The translations under genes and the position numbers were made by a program. A DNA stretch of 64,000 bases. Origin: Desulfovibrio sp. ZJ369. Lineage in GTDB: Bacteria > Desulfobacterota > Desulfovibrionia > Desulfovibrionales > Desulfovibrionaceae. Below the pieces are notes generated by a model. The model was not told the origin of the DNA. It saw only the letters and a list, made by a program, of their open reading frames with translations, and made no database searches. This document shows positions 40,494 through 49,387 of the stretch, piece by piece. The DNA lies in NCBI RefSeq assembly GCF_011039085.1, contig NZ_JAAKEI010000001.1, positions 62,001 through 126,000 of the forward strand, written 5' to 3'. Positions within the stretch are counted from its first letter, which is position 1. Each line of letters begins with the position of its first letter.

Positions 40494-40626
40494 GCGCGCC
40501 GCCTCCACGGTTTCCGGGCGCGACCGCCCGGAAACCGCGTATTCAGCCGAGGCCGCCGACGGCATAGGGCTCAGTGCGGCTTTTCCGGCTCCGCCACCTG
40601 GATTCTACAGATGAAGGAGAGACTCC

Positions 40627-41886
40627 ATGTCACGTATCAAAAATCTGCGCGAAGAAGCCCTGGCCATGCACAAGGACAACCAGGGGAAAATTGAAATCCG
40701 GGTTAAGGTGCCTGTGCGGGATGCCGATGATCTGACCCTCGCCTATTCCCCGGGCGTGGCCGAGCCCTGCATGGAAATCAACAAAAATCCGTCCGATGTG
40801 GACGTGTACACCAACCACTCCAACTTTGTCTGCGTGGTCTCCGACGGCACGGCCGTGCTGGGCCTCGGAAACATCGGCCCGGCCGCGGCCATGCCGGTTA
40901 TGGAAGGCAAATCCCTGCTGTTCAAGACCTTCGGCGACGTGGATGCCTTCCCCCTGTGCGTGAACACCAGGGACACCGCCAAAATCGTGGAGCTCGTCGA
41001 GCTTCTCGCCCCCACCTTCGGCGGGGTGAACCTTGAGGACATCAAGGCGCCCGAATGTTTTGTGATTGAAGACAGCCTGAAGAAAAACGGCGTCTTCAAG
41101 GGCCCCATCTTCCATGACGATCAGCACGGCACGGCGGTGGTCACCCTGGCCGGTCTGATCAATGCCCTGAAAGTGGTGGGCAAAAAGCTGGAAGACATCA
41201 AGGTTGTCACCAGCGGCGCGGGCGCGGCCGGCATTGCGATCATCAAGCTGCTGATGGCCGTGGGCCTCAAGAACGTGATCATGTGCGACTCCAGGGGCGC
41301 CATCTGGGACGGACGCGCCGAGGGCATGAATCCCTATAAGGTCGAGATCGCAAAGCACACCAATCCGGACAAGGTCAAGGGCGGTCTGGCCGAGGCCATC
41401 AAGGGCGCGGATGTCTTCATCGGCGTGTCGGCTCCCAATTCTCTGGACGAAGCCATGATCAAAAGCATGGCCAAAGATCCCATTGTCTTTGCCCAGGCCA
41501 ATCCCATTCCGGAAATCTGGCCCTTGCAGCGCGCCCATGACGCCGGGGCCAGGGTTGTGGCCACGGGGCGCTCGGACTGCCCCAACCAGATCAACAATGT
41601 TCTCGCCTTTCCGGGCATTTTCCGGGGCGCCATCGACGTGCGCGCCACGGACATCAACGACGCCATGAAGATTGCCGCGGCCCGGGCCATCGCGGAACTG
41701 GTTCCGGCCGCAGAACTGAGCCCGACCCTGATTATTCCTTCCACCCTGAACCCCGACGTGGCGCCTATGGTTGCGGCGGCAACGGCGAAAGCGGCTATGG
41801 ACAGCGGCATTGCCCGCGTGAACATCGATCCCGCCGTGGTGGCGGAAAATCTACGGCAGCGCCTGGCCAAGCAAGTGCGCGCCTGA
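40627..41886 (+). CDS. NAD(P)-dependent malic enzyme, short type
   Basis: Oxidative decarboxylation of malate to pyruvate. The 419 residues lack the phosphotransacetylase domain of longer forms. Motifs include YSPGVAEPC near residue 40, the catalytic Lys region MPVMEGKSLLFK, FHDDQHGTA, and the dinucleotide loop SGAGAAGIAIIKLL. QANPIPEIWP and GRSDCPNQINN follow. Nearby genes suggest it drains malate, or oxaloacetate after reduction, to pyruvate. Confidence 0.92.
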   Translation: MSRIKNLREEALAMHKDNQGKIEIRVKVPVRDADDLTLAYSPGVAEPCMEINKNPSDVDVYTNHSNFVCVVSDGTAVLGLGNIGPAAAMPVMEGKSLLFKTFGDVDAFPLCVNTRDTAKIVELVELLAPTFGGVNLEDIKAPECFVIEDSLKKNGVFKGPIFHDDQHGTAVVTLAGLINALKVVGKKLEDIKVVTSGAGAAGIAIIKLLMAVGLKNVIMCDSRGAIWDGRAEGMNPYKVEIAKHTNPDKVKGGLAEAIKGADVFIGVSAPNSLDEAMIKSMAKDPIVFAQANPIPEIWPLQRAHDAGARVVATGRSDCPNQINNVLAFPGIFRGAIDVRATDINDAMKIAAARAIAELVPAAELSPTLIIPSTLNPDVAPMVAAATAKAAMDSGIARVNIDPAVVAENLRQRLAKQVRA

Positions 41887-41929
41887 GCATGTCGCTCGCA
41901 AAATCCTCTAACCCTGTTGGGGAAAAGAC

Positions 41930-43321
41930 ATGTTGAGTGATTCCCTTGCCAAGGAATTTGAGGCTATTGTCGGTAAGGAAAACGTCTTTACCAGCGAAGC
42001 TGACCGCCAGAACTACGCCTATGACTCGTGCGTGTGGGCTCCCTGCATTCCCGGCGGCGTCGTGCGACCCACCAGCACCGAGCAGCTGGGCCCGATCATC
42101 GAGCTCTGCTACAAGGAAGGCCTGCCCATGACCGTGCGCGGCGCGGGCACCAACCTTTCCGGCGGCACCATTCCGGACAGCAGCGACACCATCGTCATTC
42201 TGACCACCGCGCTGAACCGCATCCTTGAAATCAATACCGAAGACCTCTACGCCATTGTGGAACCCGGCGTGATCACCGCTCCTATGGCGGCCAAAATCGC
42301 TTCCCTGGGCGTCTTCTATCCCCCGGATCCGGGCTCCATGTCCGTATCCACCATCGGCGGCAACGTGGCCGAGAACTCCGGCGGCCTGCGCGGTCTGAAA
42401 TACGGCACCACCAAAGACTACGTCATGGGCATGGAAGTCTATGCCAACACCGGCGATCTGGTGCGTTGCGGCTCGCGTTGCGTGAAATGCGCCACGGGGT
42501 ACGCCATTGCTCCCCTTCTGGTGGGCAGCGAAGGCACCCTGGCCGTCACCAGCCAGGTCACCCTGAAACTTGTGCCCCCGCCCAAGGCCTCCAAAGCCAT
42601 GATGGCCCTGTTCTCGGACATGCAGTCCGCCTCCAGGGCCGTGGCCGCGATCATCTCCGCGCATGTGGTGCCCTGTACCCTGGAATTTCTGGATCACGCC
42701 ACCATCAACTATGTGGAAGATTATGTGAAGATCGGCCTGCCCCGCGACGCCGGCGCCATGCTGCTTGTGGAAGTGGACGGCCATCCCGCCCAGGTCCAGG
42801 ACGAAGCCGCCATCGTGGAAAAGGTGCTCAAGGACTGCGGCTCCACGGAAGTGGTGGTGGCCAAGGACGCCGAGCAGAAAAAGAATATCTGGGAAGCCCG
42901 CCGCGTGGCCATTCCGGCTCTCGCCCGCGCCCGTCCCACGTTCATGATGGAAGACGTCACCGTGCCGCGCTCCCAGATTCCGGCCATGATCGCGGGTCTG
43001 GAAAAGATCGCCAAGGATCGCAACGTGACCATTGCCACCTTTGGCCACGCCGGCGACGGCAACCTGCACCCCGGCATCCTCTGCGACAAGCGCGACAAGC
43101 AGGAATGGGCGCGCGTGGAACTGGCCGTGGACGACCTCTTCAACCTCGGCCTTGAGCTCAAGGGCACGCTTTCCGGCGAGCACGGCATCGGCCTTGCCAA
43201 GAAGCAGTGGCTTGAGAAAGAGACGTCGAGAGGCTCCATCATGTTCTCGCGCCGCCTGCGCAACGCATTTGACCCCAAGGGCCTGTTCAATCCGGAAAAA
43301 ATCGTCGGCGCCCGTGGGTAG
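41930..43321 (+). CDS. FAD-linked hydroxyacid oxidase (GlcD / D-lactate dehydrogenase type)
   Basis: A VAO-family flavoprotein of 463 residues. The FAD domain has GAGTNLSGGTIP and GSMSVSTIGGNVAENSGGLR, and the C-terminal catalytic part HAGDGNLHPGI and GTLSGEHGIGLAKK. It oxidises a 2-hydroxy acid such as D-lactate or glycolate. The next gene encodes the Fe-S partner, together forming a membrane-linked dehydrogenase. Substrate not determinable. Position in the citrate-lyase operon is unusual. Confidence 0.9.
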   Translation: MLSDSLAKEFEAIVGKENVFTSEADRQNYAYDSCVWAPCIPGGVVRPTSTEQLGPIIELCYKEGLPMTVRGAGTNLSGGTIPDSSDTIVILTTALNRILEINTEDLYAIVEPGVITAPMAAKIASLGVFYPPDPGSMSVSTIGGNVAENSGGLRGLKYGTTKDYVMGMEVYANTGDLVRCGSRCVKCATGYAIAPLLVGSEGTLAVTSQVTLKLVPPPKASKAMMALFSDMQSASRAVAAIISAHVVPCTLEFLDHATINYVEDYVKIGLPRDAGAMLLVEVDGHPAQVQDEAAIVEKVLKDCGSTEVVVAKDAEQKKNIWEARRVAIPALARARPTFMMEDVTVPRSQIPAMIAGLEKIAKDRNVTIATFGHAGDGNLHPGILCDKRDKQEWARVELAVDDLFNLGLELKGTLSGEHGIGLAKKQWLEKETSRGSIMFSRRLRNAFDPKGLFNPEKIVGARG

Positions 43322-43420
43322 AAAATCCGCCGGGGCGGCATCGCCGCCCCGGAACCATCAATCTCAAGCAGCCGGATGGACGACGGCAAACAGCTTTCCG
43401 TCCGGCACAGGGGCTGGAGC

Positions 43421-44713
43421 ATGAACGATCTTACCAGGCTTGCCAATTCGTTGATGGCTCTGGACGACAAGTTGGTCTCCTGCATGAAATGCGGCTTTTG
43501 CCAGGCCTTCTGCCCGGTTTTTGACGAAACCGGCCAGGAAGGCGACGTGACCCGAGGCAAAATCGCCCTTGTGGAAAACCTGGCCCACCTTGTCCTCCAG
43601 GATCCTGAAGCGGTTCACGAGCGGCTTTCCCGCTGTCTCCTTTGCGGCGGCTGCAATTTCAGCTGCCCGGCAGGCGCGCCCACTATGGACATTTTCCTTG
43701 AAGCGCGCGCCATTGTGGTCGGCTATCTGGGGCTTTCGCCCATCAAGAAGGCCATCTTCCGCACGTTGCTTCCCAATCCGAAACTTTTCAGCACCCTCTT
43801 GAAATTGAGCTCGCCCTTCCAGGGCCTGTTCATCAGAAAGGACAACTCGCCCCAGAACACGGCCTGCGTGCCAATGTTCAAGGCTTTTATCGGCGAGCGG
43901 CATATCCCCATGCTGGCTAAGCAGACCCTGGCCGCCAAAGTGGGCAAGCGCGATACCCCGGCCGGCAAAAGCGGGCTCAGGGTGGCCTTCTTCCCCGGCT
44001 GCATGGGCGACAAGATCTATGTGGACATGAGCATGGCCTGTCTGAAGGTCTTCGAGCATCACGGCGTAGGCGTCTTTTTGCCCGACAACCTTGCCTGTTG
44101 CGGCATTCCCGCGCTGGTTTCCGGCGACAAGCAGAGTTTTTCCAAGATGGCGAAATACAATCTGGACGTGTTCAAAAAGGGCAATTTCGACTATATTGTC
44201 ACGCCCTGCTCGTCCTGCACGGCCACCATCAAGGAACACTGGCAGAACGCCGACGATCTTTCGGCCCAGGACAAGGAATTTGCCCGTCAACTGGGCGAAA
44301 AAGCCATGGATATCAACGCCTTTGTGGTGGATGTGCTCAAAGTGACGCCGCCCGAGGGCGCGGGCAAAGGCCGGACCAAGGTCACATATCATGAATCCTG
44401 CCATCTGATGAAATCTCTGCGGGTCAGCAAACAACCCAAGGATCTCATCAAGATGAACAAAGACTATGAATATGTGCCCCTGAAGGAAGCGGATCACTGC
44501 TGCGGCTGCGGCGGCACCTTCACCCTCACCCAGCCGGAGCTTTCCGCCAAGATCGGCCAGCGCAAGCGCGACAATATCGTGGCCAGCGGCGCCGAGGTCG
44601 TGGCCATGGGCTGCCCGGCCTGCATGATGCAGATATCCGACATGCTGGCCCGCAATCATGACCCGATCAAAGTCAAGCACACCATTGAGATCTACGCGGA
44701 TTCCCTGCACTGA
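43421..44713 (+). CDS. (Fe-S)-binding oxidase subunit (GlcF / CCG-domain type)
   Basis: Two 4Fe-4S motifs near the N-terminus (CMKCGFCQAFCP and CLLCGGCNFSCP) precede two cysteine-rich CCG domains (FFPGCMGD..ACCGIP and YHESCHL..CCGCGG). This architecture is that of GlcF and LldE-like electron-transfer subunits. It partners the FAD gene just upstream. The ATG at 43421 is chosen; another in-frame ATG lies at 43376. Length 430 residues. Confidence 0.9.
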   Translation: MNDLTRLANSLMALDDKLVSCMKCGFCQAFCPVFDETGQEGDVTRGKIALVENLAHLVLQDPEAVHERLSRCLLCGGCNFSCPAGAPTMDIFLEARAIVVGYLGLSPIKKAIFRTLLPNPKLFSTLLKLSSPFQGLFIRKDNSPQNTACVPMFKAFIGERHIPMLAKQTLAAKVGKRDTPAGKSGLRVAFFPGCMGDKIYVDMSMACLKVFEHHGVGVFLPDNLACCGIPALVSGDKQSFSKMAKYNLDVFKKGNFDYIVTPCSSCTATIKEHWQNADDLSAQDKEFARQLGEKAMDINAFVVDVLKVTPPEGAGKGRTKVTYHESCHLMKSLRVSKQPKDLIKMNKDYEYVPLKEADHCCGCGGTFTLTQPELSAKIGQRKRDNIVASGAEVVAMGCPACMMQISDMLARNHDPIKVKHTIEIYADSLH

Positions 44714-45088
44714 GCAAACGCGGGCCGCACGGCATCCGGCATGCGACCCGCGGCAAAAAACGCCGCCGGCCGGCGGGATGTGAATCAATGCGAAGCAAAT
44801 GGGCAGGACCGTTGAGGCCCTGCCCATTGCGGAACAGTCGCTTATTTTTTGCAAAACCTGTGGCCGCAAAGTAGAGCATTTTGCCCTTGAAAATGCTCTC
44901 ATACCGTACACTGTGCGGCATGGGAGCATTTCAAAATTGAAGTGCTCCAGGGGGCTGAAAAGCGCGACCAACGTCCTTTTGCCGGAAAAAGCATCAGGGA
45001 CGGCGCGCAATCAGACCGGCCTGCCCCAGGGCCTGTTTATTGCCTTTTCCCAGGTTGAAAATGCCAAAACCACAAGGAGACCAGCACC
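44714..45088. other. Gap between oxidase subunit gene and citD
   Basis: A gap of 375 bases in the middle of the operon. It contains one TAGAGC-family repeat (44872-44949) and otherwise no gene. The bases just before citD (45060-45088) contain the AAGGAGACCAGCACC ribosome site. Whether the operon reads through the repeat is open. Confidence 0.5.
44872..44949. repeat. TAGAGC-family repeat within the citrate-lyase operon
   Basis: 78 bp from TAGAGC to GCTCCA. It starts TAGAGCATTTTGCCCTTGA, AAATGCTCT, continues CATACCGTACACTGTGCGGCATG, and ends GGGAGCATTTCAAAATTGAAGTGCTCC. It is a compact copy made of two hairpins. Confidence 0.7.
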
Positions 45089-45358
45089 ATGCACCTCAGC
45101 AAAATCGGCGAAGCCGGAGCGGCTGAAAGCGGCGATATTCTTGTGACTGTGACACCCGCCCAGGAAACGGGCATTCAGGTGGAACTGACCGGAAAGCCGG
45201 TTATCCTCAAACAGTTCGGACGCCAGATTAAAGAGTTGATTGCCGAAACTGCCGCCAAAAGCGGCGTGCAGCATGCCCTGATCAGCGCCAAAGACGGCGG
45301 CGCGCTTGATTGCACCATCAAAGCCAGAGTCCGCGCGGCCATCCAGCGGGCTGTGTAA
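45089..45358 (+). CDS. citD: Citrate lyase acyl carrier protein (gamma subunit)
   Basis: An 89-residue protein matching CitD; the phosphoribosyl-dephospho-CoA prosthetic group attaches to the Ser in the N-terminal part (AAESGDILVTV). The remaining length fits. CitC, CitX and CitG, which build and load that cofactor, are not in the window. Confidence 0.88.
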   Translation: MHLSKIGEAGAAESGDILVTVTPAQETGIQVELTGKPVILKQFGRQIKELIAETAAKSGVQHALISAKDGGALDCTIKARVRAAIQRAV

Positions 45359-45370
45359 GGGAGCGTCACC

Positions 45371-46063
45371 ATGAGAAGCGTACTGTTCATTAACGGCAAC
45401 GACCCCAAAGCCCTGCTCAACTCCACGCTCTACGGCGCGGACGCGCTGGCCTATGATCTGCATGACGCGGTGGACGCGGCCAATAAAGACGCGGCTCGCC
45501 TGCTGCTGCAAGAGGCTCTGGCCTTTTTTGAATTCGGGCAGGCCAAGGTTTTCGTGCGGATAAATCCCATGAGCGAGTGCGGCGCCGAGGATATCGCGGT
45601 GGCGGGCAAAGGCAGACCGCAGGCTTTTATTCTTCCCCAGGCCGATGCGGCTTGCGTGCGCAAGGCCGATACGGCCATTGCCGCACTGGAAGCGGAAAAC
45701 GGCTTTGCTGCGGGCTCGATCAAGCTGATTCCCGTGGCGGAAAGCGCCCTGGCCATTGCAAACACCGCCGAGTTGCTGGCAAGCTGCCCCAGAATCATAG
45801 CCGCTGTTTTCAACGCCAAGGGTTTTCTGAAAGATATGGGAGTGCCCGACACCGGCGAGAGCGAACAAGTGCTTTATGCCCGCAGCAGGCTGGCCGTTGC
45901 CTGCCGCGTGGCCGGCATTCCGGCCATTGACGGGGCCTTTCTCCAGGCCAAGGATGCGGACGGCCTTGCAGCGGACGCGGCCAGAGCCAGATCTCTCGGC
46001 TTCAGCGGCAAAGTGGCTGTGAGCGGCAATCAGGTTCCGATTATCAATGAAATTTTCGCCTGA
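45371..46063 (+). CDS. Short CitE-like protein (second citrate lyase beta-type subunit)
   Basis: Only 230 residues against about 290-300 for active CitE. The start (MRSVLFINGNDPKALLNSTL) and MRVNPMS-like VFVRINPMS fit the family. The LEDAV motif is altered to YDLHDAVD. The metal region AVFGAEDF-like sequence is AVFNAKGFLKDM, with the acidic residue lost. The C-terminal third is shortened. It may be structural. It lies between citD and citF, where citE normally sits. Confidence 0.72.
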   Translation: MRSVLFINGNDPKALLNSTLYGADALAYDLHDAVDAANKDAARLLLQEALAFFEFGQAKVFVRINPMSECGAEDIAVAGKGRPQAFILPQADAACVRKADTAIAALEAENGFAAGSIKLIPVAESALAIANTAELLASCPRIIAAVFNAKGFLKDMGVPDTGESEQVLYARSRLAVACRVAGIPAIDGAFLQAKDADGLAADAARARSLGFSGKVAVSGNQVPIINEIFA

Positions 46064-46090
46064 CCGCAGCCGCACGATCCTCTCAGACAG

Positions 46091-46220
46091 GAGAGCGTTT
46101 TGCTCATGAAATCAGCTCAACGCTCTGGCAGGGCGAAGCCATGCCCGCCGCAAATCTGCATGTGGGAGCAGGCATCTTCCATACTTTGAAAGTATCTCAT
46201 CTCAAAGGTAATCTGCTCTC
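46091..46220. repeat. TAGAGC-family repeat between citE-like gene and citF
   Basis: 130 bp from GAGAGC to GCTCTC. The starting hairpin is AGAGCGTTTTGCTCATGAAATCAGCTCAACGCTCT; then CAGGGCGAAGCCATGCCCGCCG as in the copy at 62917. It ends TTTGAAAGTATCTCATCTCAAAGG, TAATCTGCTCT like the copy at 38180. Confidence 0.7.
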
Positions 46221-46244
46221 GATAACTGAAGAAGGGAAAGCAGC

Positions 46245-47804
46245 ATGAAAAATATTCTGGGCCGTGATATCCCCGACTATATTGAAGGGTACGGGCAGGT
46301 GAAGCCGTTTATCGGCGCATACGCCAGCCTTGACGACAGATCGAGAACCATTGTCAAACGCCGCACCGTTAAACCCGGCAACAAGCTTGAGGCCGGCGAT
46401 CAAAAGCTGCTCGGCTCCATTGAGGAAGTGCTGGACAAGGTGGGCCTGCGCGACGGCATGACCGTGTCTTTTCACCATCATCTGCGCAACGGCGACTATG
46501 TCACCAATATGGTCATGAAAGCCATTGCCGACAGGGGGATTAAAGACATTCATGTGGCTGCCACCGGCATTTTCGCCTGCCATGAGCCCCTGGTGGAATA
46601 CATCAAATCCGGCGTGATCACCGGCATTTCCGTCAACTACATCTCGCCCGGCCCGGTGGCCAAGGCCATCACCAGGGGCCTTCTGGCCAAACCGGCGGTG
46701 TTCCGCAGCCACGGCGGCCGCCCCAGAGCCGTGGAGGCCGGAGATCTGCATGTGGACGTGGCTTTCATTGCCGCGCCCTGCTGCGATGTTTACGGCAACC
46801 TCAACGGCACGCAGGGCAAGTCGGCCTGCGGCGTGCTCTCCTATATCTATCCTGATGCTCAGTATGCGGATCAGGTGGTGGCCGTCACGGACAATCTTGT
46901 GGATTATCCGGCCTGCCCCATTGAAATCAGCCAGGATTTCGTGGATTATGTCGTGGTTGTGGATTCCATCGGCGATCCCAACGGCATTGTGTCCGGCACC
47001 ACCAGGGTCACTTCGGATCCCATCGGCCTGAAAATCGCGGCCGCGGCTGCCGAGCTGCTCGACGAGACCGGCTACATCAAGGAAGGCATGTCCTGCCAGA
47101 CCGGCGCGGGCGGCACCTCCCTGGCCGTGGCCGCCGAGATCAAAAAGCGCATGCTCGCCAAAAATGTTGTCGGTTCTTTCGGCGCGGGCGGCATTACCGC
47201 CTATTTTGTGGAAATGCTCAATGAAGGCCTTTTCCGCGCGCTTTTCGACGTGCAGGATTTTGATCTGGTATCCGTGGCCTCGGCCGGGAGCAATCCCAAA
47301 CACATGGCCATGAGCGGCTCCTTGTACGGCAACCCGCACAACTGCGGACCGGTGGTCAACAACCTGGACATCATGATCCTGGGCGCCACGGAAATAGATA
47401 CGGACTTTAACGTCAATGTGGTCACCGGCTCGGACGGCACGATCATGGGCGCTTCCGGCGGGCATAACGACACGGCCGCCGGGAGTAAAATCTCCATTGT
47501 GGTCACCAATCTGCTCAAGGGCCGCCTCTGCGTGCTGCGCGACAAGGTCACCACCGTGACTTCGCCGGGCGAAACAATTGATGTGCTGGTGACGGACAGG
47601 GGCATTGCCGTCAACCCGCGGCGCACCGATCTGCTGGAAAAACTGAAAGACTCCGCGCTGCCGATCATGGACATCCATAAACTCAAGGATATCGGCGAAA
47701 GACTGGCCGGAAAGCCGGACCCCATTGCATTTACGGATAAGGTGGTGGCCGTGGTGGAATACCGCGACGGCACCGTCATTGATGTGGTCCGGCAGCCCAA
47801 ATAA
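46245..47804 (+). CDS. citF: Citrate lyase alpha subunit (citrate:acyl-ACP transferase)
   Basis: The 519-residue CitF exchanges the acetyl group on the carrier protein for citrate. Visible family segments: GYGQVKPFIGAYASL, VKRRTVKPGNKL, TVSFHHHLRNGDY, GAGGTSLAVAAEIKK and SFGAGGITAYFVEML. Near the end is GIAVNPRRTDL. Length normal. It is the last gene, followed by a strong terminator. Confidence 0.93.
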   Translation: MKNILGRDIPDYIEGYGQVKPFIGAYASLDDRSRTIVKRRTVKPGNKLEAGDQKLLGSIEEVLDKVGLRDGMTVSFHHHLRNGDYVTNMVMKAIADRGIKDIHVAATGIFACHEPLVEYIKSGVITGISVNYISPGPVAKAITRGLLAKPAVFRSHGGRPRAVEAGDLHVDVAFIAAPCCDVYGNLNGTQGKSACGVLSYIYPDAQYADQVVAVTDNLVDYPACPIEISQDFVDYVVVVDSIGDPNGIVSGTTRVTSDPIGLKIAAAAAELLDETGYIKEGMSCQTGAGGTSLAVAAEIKKRMLAKNVVGSFGAGGITAYFVEMLNEGLFRALFDVQDFDLVSVASAGSNPKHMAMSGSLYGNPHNCGPVVNNLDIMILGATEIDTDFNVNVVTGSDGTIMGASGGHNDTAAGSKISIVVTNLLKGRLCVLRDKVTTVTSPGETIDVLVTDRGIAVNPRRTDLLEKLKDSALPIMDIHKLKDIGERLAGKPDPIAFTDKVVAVVEYRDGTVIDVVRQPK

Positions 47805-47855
47805 GCCGGGATTCAAGCCGCCGGGGACGTGGAACCCTTGCAACGGCTTGCTGCG

Positions 47856-47897
47856 ACAGGACGCGCGAAATGCTTCGCGCGTCCTGTTTTTTTATTG
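47856..47897 (+). terminator. Terminator of the citrate-lyase operon
   Basis: A perfect 14-pair stem, ACAGGACGCGCGAA, ATGC, TTCGCGCGTCCTGT, then TTTTTTTATT. Confidence 0.92.
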
Positions 47898-47899
47898 AA

Positions 47900-48000
47900 A
47901 AGCGGCCGCCTTACGGATGACGACAGCAGAGACAAGCGCAGGCGCAATTTACTTGCGCCGTTAAGCGCCGGAGCGAGCGTTTCAAAAACAATATGCTCTA
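47900..48000. repeat. TAGAGC-family repeat (module 3) after citF
   Basis: About 100 bp, CCTTACGGATGACGACAGCAGAGACAAGCGCAGGCGCAATTTACTTGCGCCGTTAAGCGCCGG and ends AATATGCTCTA. About 90 percent identical by eye to 63010-63109. On the minus strand its first TAGAGC gives the stop of the response regulator gene (CAT TAG AGC). Confidence 0.75.
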
Positions 48001-49377
48001 ATGGCCCGTGATGGCGTATTTCTTCAGCTTATACTGCAGCAAGCTCTTGGAAATTCCCAGATATTCCGCTGCCTTGACTTGTATCAGATCGGCGCGCACC
48101 AAGGCCCGGCGGATCAATGCGGCCTCGATCTTTTCCAGCGTGTCCGCCAGATCCAGTTGCACGGGCAGCAGATCCACGGCGCTTTTGAACTGCGATTCCT
48201 CATCGCGGATTTCCGGGGGCAGATTGTCCACCTCTATGACGGGTCCCGGAACCAGCACCAGGCAGCTTTCCACCACGTTTTCCAACTGCCGGATATTGCC
48301 GGGCCACTCGTAGCCTGTGAGGTAATTGAGGGCCTCGGTGCTGAAGGTCTTGGGCGGCATATTGTTGTCCGCCGTGACCTTTTCCACAAAATGCGCCACC
48401 AGCAGGGGGATGTCCTCGCGCCGCTCGCGCAGAGGCGGCAGAGGAATCTGCACCACGTTCAGCCGGTAATACAAATCATCGCGAAAGGTCCCCTTTTCCA
48501 CCAGGGCGGTCAGATCCTTGTTGGTGGCGGCCACGACGCGAATATCCACCTCAATTTCCTCGCCGCCGCCCACGCGCTCGAACCTGCGCTCCTGTAAAAC
48601 GCGCAGCAGTTTGACCTGAAGATCAGGCGTCAGTTCCGCGATCTCATCCAAAAAGAGCGTGCCCCCGTCCGCCTGCTCGAAACGCCCCCTGCGCATGGCC
48701 ACCGCGCCGGTGAAGGAGCCTTTTTCATGCCCGAAAAGCTCGCTTTCCAGCACGCCGGGATTCAGGGCCATGCAATTCACGGAAATAAAGGGCTTGTCCT
48801 TGCGCGGGCTGGTGTAATGAATGGCCCGGGCCACCAGCTCCTTGCCGGTGCCTGACTCGCCGGTGATCAACACGGTGGAGCGGCTCGGCGCGGCACGATC
48901 GACCATCACCAGCACATCGCGGATGCCCCGGCTGCGGCCCACAATCTTGTGCACGCCATAGCGCTCGGCCATGGCTTCCTGCAAGAGCCGATACTGGCGA
49001 TGGGTGCGCGAGAGCTCGGCCGCATTATGAATGGAAAGCAGGAGCTCGTCATTGGAAAAGGGCTTGGTAATATAATCAAAGGCCCCGTACTTCATCACTT
49101 CCACCGCGCTTTCGATGGAGCCGAAAGCCGTCATGATCAGCACGGGGATATGCGGCCAGTTTTTCTTGACCCGCTCCAGAACCTCACGGCCCGTGACCTT
49201 GGGCATTTTCATGTCCGTCACCACCACGTCCACTTCGCTTTCGTTCAGAAAAGCCAGCGCGGTTTCAGGATCGCTGATGGCCGTGACCGTGTAGCCCTCG
49301 TCTTCCAGCAGGGTTTGCAGGACCAGCAGGTAATTTTTTTCGTCGTCAATAACCAGAATATGGGATTTTTCACTCAT
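47998..49377 (-). CDS. Sigma-54 response regulator (receiver-AAA+-Fis)
   Basis: An N-terminal receiver with phospho-acceptor Asp near 55 (VVTDMKMPK). The AAA+ core has [10 protein letters not shown], the loop reading GSFTGA rather than GAFTGA (a common tolerated variant), and [13 protein letters not shown] Fis helix-turn-helix is at the end ([21 protein letters not shown]). The 459 residues start at ATG 49377 with AAGGAAGG upstream. It is paired with the kinase gene upstream (ten bases between). Target genes unknown; the signal is not visible. Confidence 0.92.
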   Translation of the reverse strand: MSEKSHILVIDDEKNYLLVLQTLLEDEGYTVTAISDPETALAFLNESEVDVVVTDMKMPKVTGREVLERVKKNWPHIPVLIMTAFGSIESAVEVMKYGAFDYITKPFSNDELLLSIHNAAELSRTHRQYRLLQEAMAERYGVHKIVGRSRGIRDVLVMVDRAAPSRSTVLITGESGTGKELVARAIHYTSPRKDKPFISVNCMALNPGVLESELFGHEKGSFTGAVAMRRGRFEQADGGTLFLDEIAELTPDLQVKLLRVLQERRFERVGGGEEIEVDIRVVAATNKDLTALVEKGTFRDDLYYRLNVVQIPLPPLRERREDIPLLVAHFVEKVTADNNMPPKTFSTEALNYLTGYEWPGNIRQLENVVESCLVLVPGPVIEVDNLPPEIRDEESQFKSAVDLLPVQLDLADTLEKIEAALIRRALVRADLIQVKAAEYLGISKSLLQYKLKKYAITGH

Positions 49378-49387
49378 CGTGCCTTCC

